A DNA stretch of 55,343 nucleotides, from positions 1 through 55,343 of the forward strand of contig JACPAL010000006.1 in assembly GCA_016180855.1 (NCBI GenBank), given 5' to 3'. Under the pieces are notes generated by a model. It was not told the origin of the DNA. It did no database searches and was given only the letters and a program-made list of their open reading frames with translations. Shown here in pieces: positions 44,437 through 52,400 of the stretch (the stretch's first letter is position 1; every line of letters starts with the position of its first letter). The position numbers were made by a program, and so were the translations under genes. The DNA comes from Deltaproteobacteria bacterium (lineage in GTDB: Bacteria; UBA10199; JACPAL01).

Positions 44437-45926
44437 GAGGTCGCCTCGGCCTGGTTCTCCTTAATTTCAGATGAATTGTCCGCCCCCTCAAGACAAGCCC
44501 TCGAATTTTCAATCAGCTGCACTGCCTTGGCCTGAGGAATGCCTGTCTTTTCCGAAAGCACCTCCGGTGTACATTGAACAATCTGGGAGGGGTGAGTGAA
44601 CCCGGCCGCCTTCAGGAGCTCCATCGTCTTCGCTCCGATCCCCTTGACGGAATTAAGAGATTTTTCCTCTCCCCGAAGATCGCTCCCCTCCCGATTTTCA
44701 CGAACATACTTCTGAGCCGCCTTATGAATCCCTTCAATCTGACCTGCCAAGCCGGGCACCTTACGAAGCTCTTCCAAGGAGGCCTCTGCAATCTCTTCAG
44801 GAGAACGGTAGGCCTGACTGTATAAAATGGTGGCGGTCGATTCTTCAACCTGCAAGGTGTCGACCAGGTTTTTCTTCGCCTTCTTGGCCATCTCTTCCAG
44901 TTTTGATTCACTGTAAATATCGATACTCCAGCCGGTCAGCTCCGCCGCAAGACGAACATTCTGCCCTTTCTTGCCAATGGCAAGGGACAACTGGTCGTCC
45001 GGTACGACGATCTCCATACTGTGGTCCTTCTCATTGATAATGACGCGTGAGACCTCTGCCGGAGCAATCGCGTTACAGACAAACCGGGCCGGATCGTTAT
45101 CCCAGGCAACAATATCGATTTTCTCTCCGCGCAATTCCTGCACAACACTCTGGACGCGCGACCCCTTCATTCCAACACAAGCCCCTACCGGATCGACGTC
45201 CGAGTCACGCGAATAAACGGCGATCTTTGAACGCGCCCCCGCTTCACGGGCGGCATTCTTGATCTCCACAATCTTCGCTGTGATCTCCGGAACCTCCATC
45301 TCAAAGAGCTTGACCATGAACCGGCGATCGCGCCTCGATAGAATCAACTGGGGACCGTAGTGTGTCTTTTCAATAGAAAGAAAATAGGCCTGAATACGGT
45401 CTCCCGGCTTGAAAATTTCCGTTCGGACCTGTTCCCGCGGGGGAACGATTGCCTCGGCCCGTCCCACATCAACAATAAGCGTGTTCTTCTCCACGCGACG
45501 AACCATCCCTGTGATAATCTCACCCACCCGGTCTTTATATTCGTTGAAAATAATATCCCGCTCCGCATCCCGGACCTTCTGGACGATCACCTGTTTTGCC
45601 GTCTGTGCCGCGATACGCCCCAAAAAGCGGTTGTCGAGTTTTTCCCCGATAGAATCCCCCATCTGGGCATCCGGATCGAGTTTTTTAGCCTCTTCAAGCG
45701 AAACCTGGGTCAACTCCGTTTCAACAGGATCGGCAACCGTCCTGAACTGGAACAGCTCCACCTCGCCTATCTCCTCATTATAGCGGGCCTCAATCTCCCG
45801 TTCGTGCCCGTATTTTTTTCGGGCCGCCATGAGCATGGCCGCCTCCAGTGCCTGAATAACCTGCTCCTTCGGAATAGACTTTTCCTTACTCACATGTTCA
45901 ATAACTCTGTTTAGATCCTGCAACAT
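44433..45926 (-). CDS. nusA: transcription termination/antitermination factor NusA
   Basis: 497 aa: N-terminal RNAP-binding domain, S1 domain (about 135-200), two KH domains ([26 protein letters not shown] at about 245-270, [17 protein letters not shown] at about 315-335), and a C-terminal helix-hairpin-helix-like acidic region ending in a polar tail. Controls pausing, termination and antitermination. Second gene of the rimP operon, 17 bp after rimP. Confidence 0.96.
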   Translation of the reverse strand: MLQDLNRVIEHVSKEKSIPKEQVIQALEAAMLMAARKKYGHEREIEARYNEEIGEVELFQFRTVADPVETELTQVSLEEAKKLDPDAQMGDSIGEKLDNRFLGRIAAQTAKQVIVQKVRDAERDIIFNEYKDRVGEIITGMVRRVEKNTLIVDVGRAEAIVPPREQVRTEIFKPGDRIQAYFLSIEKTHYGPQLILSRRDRRFMVKLFEMEVPEITAKIVEIKNAAREAGARSKIAVYSRDSDVDPVGACVGMKGSRVQSVVQELRGEKIDIVAWDNDPARFVCNAIAPAEVSRVIINEKDHSMEIVVPDDQLSLAIGKKGQNVRLAAELTGWSIDIYSESKLEEMAKKAKKNLVDTLQVEESTATILYSQAYRSPEEIAEASLEELRKVPGLAGQIEGIHKAAQKYVRENREGSDLRGEEKSLNSVKGIGAKTMELLKAAGFTHPSQIVQCTPEVLSEKTGIPQAKAVQLIENSRACLEGADNSSEIKENQAEATS

Positions 45927-45943
45927 CGCTCTCCTCCTCCTTC

Positions 45944-46402
45944 TTACTTGCCTTCAAAAACAAGATGTCCCCTCTCAACGGTATTGAAAGGGATCCGATA
46001 TTCCTGTCCGTCAATCTGCATCCGTATCACTCCCTGCTCAATCCCCTGGAGAATTCCCTTGAAGTTTCTCCGACCCTCAATGGAAGGTCCCGTCCTAAGA
46101 GCTGCCTTCCGGCCGGCAAACTTCAGATAATCCTCCTCCTTCACGAGGGGACGATCCAATCCGGGACTTGAGACCTCCAGATAATAATGACCCGGCAGGA
46201 CCTCCTCAACCTCAAGCGGCGTCTCAATCTCGCGTGAAATCTGCTGGCATTCGCCCAGGCTGATTCCCCCTTCGCGATCAACGGAAACCCTCAAAACAGC
46301 CCGTCCCGCTTCACTCAAAAACCGGAGCTCAACGAGATCACAGCCAAGCCCACGAACAATTGGCTCAATGATTGCCTGTGCCTTCTTTAAATCCGGTCTC
46401 AT
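45944..46402 (-). CDS. rimP: ribosome maturation factor RimP
   Basis: 152 aa, usual size. GCDLVELRFLSEAGRAVLRV, then ISLGECQQISREIETPLEVE and the hallmark YYLEVSSPGLDRPL. Needed for 30S maturation. AGGGA precedes the ATG. First gene of the operon, starting 20 bp after a terminator-like hairpin. Confidence 0.95.
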   Translation of the reverse strand: MRPDLKKAQAIIEPIVRGLGCDLVELRFLSEAGRAVLRVSVDREGGISLGECQQISREIETPLEVEEVLPGHYYLEVSSPGLDRPLVKEEDYLKFAGRKAALRTGPSIEGRRNFKGILQGIEQGVIRMQIDGQEYRIPFNTVERGHLVFEGK

Positions 46403-46410
46403 GAGCCATC

Positions 46411-46444
46411 CCTGAAAATAAAAAAGTGGGCGTCAGGCCCACTT
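46411..46444 (-). terminator. intrinsic terminator or leader attenuator before rimP
   Basis: On the minus strand AAGTGGGC (46444-46437), a 5-nt loop and GCCCACTT (46431-46424) run into TTTTATTTT. It should end yihY transcripts. As it stands only about 20 bp before the rimP start, it may instead be an attenuator in the rimP-nusA leader. Confidence 0.8.
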
Positions 46445-46528
46445 CCGGTACTTTCCGAAAATGTGGGGGCAGGCTAGATCAAACGCCCTCCCCTTGCAAC
46501 CCCTTTTTCACCCCCATTTTCAGCTCTT

Positions 46529-47455
46529 TCAGTTATGAGCCGGCTTAAAGGTATAAATATTCTGATTGGCATAGGTAATCTGGGCTCCGATCAACACAAC
46601 GAGCCAGGTGTAATAAATCCAGACAAGGAATATCGGAATGATCCCCAATGACCCATAGACCGCGCTGTAGGTGACCACCTTGGAGGCGTACAGGGCATAT
46701 CCCCACTTGGCAACCTCCCAAAACGATCCCCCGACAATCCCGCCCACCAGGGCCGAGCCAAACCGAACCTGCGTATTCGGCATCACGAGATAGAGAACGG
46801 TAAAAAGCCCCCACGTCACAAGCCACGGGATTTTCGAGATGAAAAATTGCTGGTAGCCGCTCAAAGAGAGGACCTGGGTTATCAACTGATTACTCTGCAA
46901 CGCCCCTGTCATGGTCAGAGAAAGTCCGAGTAAAATGGGACCGATCGTGATGAGCGTCCAGTAGGTAGTAAACCGTCGGATAAAGGTCCTCGACTTGGAG
47001 ATCCCCCAGATATCGTTAAACGCCTTCTCAATAGAGGAGAGAAGAGAGACCAGGGAGAGAATCAGCAAGAAAAACCCGATCACACCAACCGTTCCGCTCC
47101 GGTAATTTTCAATGAACTGGTTTAAGTGCTCCACGACGGTGGTTCCAGCACCGGTACTTAAGTTGGAGAGGATGAGATTCTGGACCGGCTCCATCGCATT
47201 TTCAAGACCGCCAAACGCCTTGAAGAGGGAAAAAGAGACCGCCAGAAATGGAACGAGCGAAAGCAGGATCGTGTAGGCGAGTGCCGTCGCACGGATCGGG
47301 AGGTTGTTTCTCTGATACCCGTAGTAGACGATCGCCCCTATCTTTAAGGGACGATAGAAAAACTGCTTGAACGAGGGGAGAGCCTTTAAATCGACCGCCC
47401 AGATCCCCTCTTTAAAAAAACCACGAAGATCTCTTCCCCACGCAGCGGGATTCAT
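46529..47455 (-). CDS. YihY/BrkB family inner membrane protein
   Basis: 308 aa, six predicted transmembrane helices, with the family signatures RATALAYTILLSLVPFLAV, LLSSIEKAFNDIWGISKSR, and the distal YGSLGIIPIFLVWIYYTWLV. Once named ribonuclease BN, the family is now regarded as membrane proteins of unknown, possibly transport, function. Neighbours: downstream in orientation from the PAP2-like gene (36-bp gap), and ended by the hairpin at 46411-46444. Confidence 0.92.
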   Translation of the reverse strand: MNPAAWGRDLRGFFKEGIWAVDLKALPSFKQFFYRPLKIGAIVYYGYQRNNLPIRATALAYTILLSLVPFLAVSFSLFKAFGGLENAMEPVQNLILSNLSTGAGTTVVEHLNQFIENYRSGTVGVIGFFLLILSLVSLLSSIEKAFNDIWGISKSRTFIRRFTTYWTLITIGPILLGLSLTMTGALQSNQLITQVLSLSGYQQFFISKIPWLVTWGLFTVLYLVMPNTQVRFGSALVGGIVGGSFWEVAKWGYALYASKVVTYSAVYGSLGIIPIFLVWIYYTWLVVLIGAQITYANQNIYTFKPAHN

Positions 47456-47491
47456 GAGCCTCCCTTATCCCAAACGGAGGAATTCCGCAAC

Positions 47492-48118
47492 TTAAGACCG
47501 TAACCGACCCCTTTCATTTGTGAAACGGGCCGCCTTAAAAACCAACCAGTAAATCCCCCAACCGACAACATAGCCACTCACCACATCGGCAATATAATGT
47601 TGTTTCACGAGCACAACGGAGATTGCCACAAGAACAGCACCCGGGAACAGGATCTTTCCCAGGACGGGGCGGTATTCGCGAAGCATGTAGGCAACCATGA
47701 AGGCGTTCGAAATATGCATCGAGGGGAAACAGTTGTAGGGAAGATCGACCCAGTAATAAAAGGTAATCAACTTATAGATACCACCCCACTCGTAATCAAC
47801 CGCAGGACGCAGAACATACTCGACCGGGTAGATCAGAAAAAAAGCGAAGTGGACGACGATGCAGATCAAAAACGCCTTCACCACCTTCCTGAAAAAAACC
47901 AGGTCATCGACGAGGAGATACGGAAGTGTCACAAAGACATAAATGAGGAGATAGGCCCAGATAAATTCCGGAATAAAAGGGATCTCCCTCTCAAACGGAA
48001 GAACCATTTGATGAAGGTCCGAGCGCCTCGACGAGATCCAGTTGACCCCCATGTACCCCGGAACATAGAGGGCCGTCACACCGATAAACAGGAGATGTTT
48101 TTGTAACCTCTCGATCAC
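47492..48118 (-). CDS. PAP2/inositolphosphoryl-ceramide-synthase-like membrane protein
   Basis: 208 aa, about six membrane helices. CFPSMHISNAF supplies the C2 motif in the variant form (PSMH) used by AUR1 and sphingomyelin-synthase-like members, and VLVKQHYIADVVSG supplies C3 (H-x3-D). Likely moves or removes a phospho-headgroup on a lipid. The ATG overlaps the upstream gene stop (ATGA), so it is co-translated with the AMMECR1-domain gene. Confidence 0.8.
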   Translation of the reverse strand: MIERLQKHLLFIGVTALYVPGYMGVNWISSRRSDLHQMVLPFEREIPFIPEFIWAYLLIYVFVTLPYLLVDDLVFFRKVVKAFLICIVVHFAFFLIYPVEYVLRPAVDYEWGGIYKLITFYYWVDLPYNCFPSMHISNAFMVAYMLREYRPVLGKILFPGAVLVAISVVLVKQHYIADVVSGYVVGWGIYWLVFKAARFTNERGRLRS

Positions 48119-48684
48119 CGGCTTAAAATCCCTTCTCCCTCTTCACTAAAAATCTCCGCCGAAAAAACGTAAATCTTCAAGTCGGGTGATTGTGAGGCCG
48201 ACTCCGGAAGACCGGCCTTCCGGCAGGTATGAGACAAAAACGTCTCGGCATTCCACCCCTCACGAACAGCGACCTGCGGGAGCAGAAGGCCGCGCCGCGA
48301 ACCTTCCACAACAAGTAGACCATGCTCCCCTACCACAATCTCTGACAAGTCCGAAATCTGACGAAAAGGGGAGAGCACGGAGATCTCAATTTTAAGATGC
48401 GGCAGTTCATCGGATGTCACGGCAGGAAATCGGGGATCGGAAATGGCCGCCTGGAGCGCCATCTCCTGAACCACTTGATCAAGCGGTCGATCAGCCTCGA
48501 GATGACCGATACATCCCCGGAGATGACCCTGCTCCGTCTCCAAAGTGACAAACGCCCCCCTCTTCTCACGAAAGACCGATCCCGGAATCTCACGAGGGAA
48601 AAAACTTCCCGTGGAGAGAAAGGATTGAAGCGCAGCTCGTGCCAGCTTAAGAAGAGCGACCTTTTCTTGAGGCTGAAGAGACAT
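48115..48684 (-). CDS. amrA: AMMECR1-domain protein (AmmeMemoRadiSam protein A-like)
   Basis: 189 aa. The LRGCIGHLEADRPL block, AAISDPRFPAVTSDELP, and IEISVLSPFR are diagnostic for AMMECR1. It usually partners with a MEMO-like protein and a radical SAM enzyme, neither of which is in the window. Function unknown; tied here to a PAP2-like gene by a 4-bp overlap. Divergent from coaC, 62-bp gap. Confidence 0.85.
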   Translation of the reverse strand: MSLQPQEKVALLKLARAALQSFLSTGSFFPREIPGSVFREKRGAFVTLETEQGHLRGCIGHLEADRPLDQVVQEMALQAAISDPRFPAVTSDELPHLKIEISVLSPFRQISDLSEIVVGEHGLLVVEGSRRGLLLPQVAVREGWNAETFLSHTCRKAGLPESASQSPDLKIYVFSAEIFSEEGEGILSR

Positions 48685-48746
48685 ATCCCCCTAAAGATTT
48701 AATCCGTTTGACCCCTGCTCGAAAAACGGGGTAGATCTTCGCCGCT

Positions 48747-49319
48747 ATGGGACTGAACGGCAAGAGAATTGTTCTCGGGGTCACGGGTGGCATCGCCGCC
48801 TACAAGGTTTGTGATCTCGTCCGCCGTCTTGTCGAACAGGAGGCGGAGGTCCATGTCATGATGACACGGGCGGCCCAGCAGTTTGTTACACCGCTCACAT
48901 TTCAGGCACTCTCCGGCCGTCCGGTTCATACGGAACTGTTCAGCCTCACCGAGGAACAGGAGATCGGGCATATCGCGCTGGCAAATCTGGCGGATCTGCT
49001 TCTCATTGCACCCGCAACGGCTGATCTCCTTGCCAAGGCAGCCCATGGAATCTGTGATGACATTGTTACAACGGTCTTGTGTGCGACCAAGGCCCCCGTT
49101 CTCCTCGTCCCCTCCATGAACGTAAACATGTGGAATCATCCTGTCACGCAGGAGAATGTCACCAAGCTGAAAAAGATCGGTTACCAGATACTTGATCCGT
49201 CAGAAGGTCCCCTCGCCTGTGGCACTGAAGGGAAGGGACGCCTTCCCGAACCGGAGATGATCCTGCACGCCTGCGAAAAGATCATTCTCCCGGCAAGGGG
49301 CAAGGTCCGATCAATCTGA
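48747..49319 (+). CDS. coaC: phosphopantothenoylcysteine decarboxylase (CoaC), stand-alone
   Basis: 190 aa, a flavoprotein homologous to the N-half of CoaBC/Dfp. Active-site His75 (EIGHIALA), Asn125 in PSMNVNMW and Cys158 in LACGTEGKGRLPEP all fall at the canonical numbers. Forms 4'-phosphopantetheine with FMN. The CoaB ligase half is absent and the gene ends cleanly, so CoaB must be encoded elsewhere. coaE at 35559 serves a later step of the same pathway. Confidence 0.92.
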   Translation: MGLNGKRIVLGVTGGIAAYKVCDLVRRLVEQEAEVHVMMTRAAQQFVTPLTFQALSGRPVHTELFSLTEEQEIGHIALANLADLLLIAPATADLLAKAAHGICDDIVTTVLCATKAPVLLVPSMNVNMWNHPVTQENVTKLKKIGYQILDPSEGPLACGTEGKGRLPEPEMILHACEKIILPARGKVRSI

Positions 49320-49353
49320 TTCTCAATTTGATAACTTCTATCATTTTGAGAAT
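49319..49353. repeat. AT-rich inverted repeat after coaC
   Basis: ATTCTCAA (49319-49326) pairs with TTGAGAAT (49346-49353), with an inner TGATA/TATCA pair around ACTTC. It overlaps the coaC stop and precedes the giant exoprotein gene; it could be an operator or a weak transcript end. Confidence 0.45.
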
Positions 49354-49466
49354 AAATTTGGGGGGTTGTTATTTTTTTCACTTTCAATATCAGTATCTTG
49401 TTTGACTGAAAGACTGCCTATGTCGGCACAAAATTTGCACCACCAGCCGGGTTGAGACGAATACCA

Positions 49467-52400
49467 ATGAAAAGGGCGCTTCTTCAGCTTTGCCTCTTGT
49501 TCCTCTTTGGTACCTTTCTGACCGTTGTCGCCCAGGAGCAAAAACCGGTCGGTTCGATCGGAGGAGGCGGCGGCGGATGCGGTTGTCCGTTCTTCAAGAA
49601 AAAAAAGCAGGAACCGGAACCTCCGACACCGGCAGAGGTTGTCTGCCCGGAAGGGACCTCCCTCAATCCTGACTCGACATTCGTCAAGAGTATAGTCGTT
49701 ATCAACCCTGCCATTGCAACTGATCCTAACGCCCTGATCGAACAGGGAATCTGCCTCGCCCCCCTCGACCGGGACCGGGATGGAGTTCTTGACCAGGATG
49801 ATAACTGCCCCAACGTTCCAAATTCCGATCAGGCAGATGACGATGGGGATGGTGTGGGAGATGTCTGTGAAGAGCCGATCACACCTCCCTGCAAGGAAGG
49901 TTTTACTTATAATGCCGATAAAAACGAGTGTTGTGATGTCCGCAACCGTTGTGAGCCACCCACTTGCCCCGAAGGGACCTCGCTCAACCCGGAGAGTGAT
50001 CAATGCGAATTCCCCCTCCAACCGGGATGCCCCAGTGGAACACGTTATCTCCCCGAAAGAAACCAGTGTTGCGATGTTGATCTTGTCTGCGAAGAGGCGA
50101 CCTGTTCCAAGGGAGCTTTTTTGAATCCAGCGACTGATCTTTGTGAAGTAGGGCTACTCATTGATCAGGATCGGGACTCCATCGCGGACGATCGCGATAA
50201 TTGTGTCACTGTTCGAAACACCGACCAGATGAATGAAGACCGGGATTCGAGGGGAGATGCCTGCGACAACTGCCCCATGGTTGCAAGCGAAGACCAGGCC
50301 GATTGTGATCAGGATGGGCTCGGCGATCCCTGTGATCCGACGATGTGTCCCATTACCGATAATGACGCGGATGGGGATGGCATTTTTGACCAAAACGATA
50401 ACTGCCCTAACCTCTTCAACCCGGATCAGGCAGACAATGATGGGGATGGGACAGGAAACCTTTGTGATGCGGATACCCTCGTTGAAGGGGCCACCGTCCT
50501 TTTCGGTGCCACATCTCCGGGAATTCCGTCCGACATGGTCGATTTTAGCCTAAACGACTTCAGCTATCAGTCTAATCTCATCAACCTCGTTATCCCCTCC
50601 CCTTCAGTCGGCGCCTCTGCGCGGGTCGATTCCCAGTGGCAAACAAACGATACCTCCGCAGACCGTTTTTTTGAAATCACCGGCGTTGCTCCACGCGATG
50701 GGCAGTTGATCGTCCCGCGAGACTGGACCGTCGACTATAATAATGATGGGTTTAACTTGAGACAGGTCACCGCCTACCTCTTCGCCTCCGATCAGTTGGG
50801 ACGACCCGTCAATAACCTGTCAGTCTCCTTTATCCGCTCCGACAACGGCAATCGGATCGCCGGCACACGGGTCTCCGGCAGAGAGGGACTCTATCAGGCA
50901 ACAATCGATCTCTCGGATGCAATCGGCTCTTCTACTCCAATCCTCATCAGTGCGGAGACAACACCAACGATCACCATTGGCCAGACAATCAATGTCACGC
51001 CGGGCACCGCTGCGGCCCCCCTGACACTCGAATCGGGACAGGCGGGACTGGAGCTTCCCGCAGGAAGGATGATTGAGGGACGTGATTTTCTTATTCCCCT
51101 CAAGATCAACACCAACGGCCGCCCGCTCGCCTACTACCAGTTCCGGATCACCTATCCGAACGATTCGCTTGAGTTTGTCCAATTGTCACCGGGCCCCGAC
51201 GGTTCCCTCTTCAATAATTTTCCTTCAAACCAGTCGAGCTTCGTGAGCGGTGCAGGGGCGACACGAACCTTGACCGTGCAATCACCGGCACTCGCCACCG
51301 CCGGCATCGGTCCTTCCGGAACAGCGCTGCACGTTGCCAACATTCGATTCAGGGCAACAGCCGCCGTAAGTGGTGGTGGGGTCACAATCACCAAGGAGGA
51401 TATTGTCGATACCGCAAGCCGTGACATCCCCGGCCCTTCCACCGTCAATGTCCGTAGCGCCGGCGGAAATTCGGAAGGGGGCGGCACAATCGACATTGTC
51501 GCAAACGACACCCAGGCGGTCTACGCCTACGCCGAGTCACCGACCCTCTTCTCACTCGAATCGATCGGCGGCGCCTCCGCCACTACGGAGGCGATGGTCT
51601 ATGCCGTTCCGCTCCAGGGGCTACCAGCCCTCGCCTCAACAGGACTTGCCTTCTCGAGCAGTGACGCATCGATCGCCGATGCAACGCCAGACCGGACGAT
51701 CCGTTCCGGCGGAAGCGGCGGACGGGCGATACTCACCGCTACCGTGAACGGCCAATCGTCTTCGTTCGATGTCAGAAATTTTGTGCCGGGCACAGTCACT
51801 GTCGTTGGACCGACCAATCCACTCCGTCGGATCGCCGAACTGGAGGCAACGTACCAGGAGGCCGAACTGTTCGCCCGTACTACGATGAGTGAGGGAGCAG
51901 GAGGTTTGAGCTTTGAGATCGATATCTCCAACGATGTGACCTGGAATGAGTCCGGTGGCGCCGTGGAGGTCGTCGGCCATCCTGCCACACGAGACCGGAT
52001 GTTCGTCCTTGGGAGAGAGGCCGGATCGAGTACGATCGAGGCACGAAGCTCCACGGGAACTGTTTTAGGGAGTACAGCGGTCACCGTCTCGGATGAGACG
52101 GTCTCACTCGTCAACGTCCCGACGGCGGATGTTCATGTCGTTGTCCCCTGCAGCATCGATCTCCCCGTGCTGAACCCTATCTCCGTCAGTCCTTTCACCG
52201 GAACAACGAGAGGGACCGCTTTTGTCACACGGGTCCTCGACCGGTTTGGTCAGCAGTGCAGCCCCGATGCGTTCGTGGATTTCCCCGACGGAAACGTCTT
52301 CAACTTCAGCACCTATAATAGAGACGAAAATGATGTTGAAACACGGTATGCGCTTGAAACAGGGAGTGGTGCCGTTTCATGGGCCGATCCGGTGACCGGA

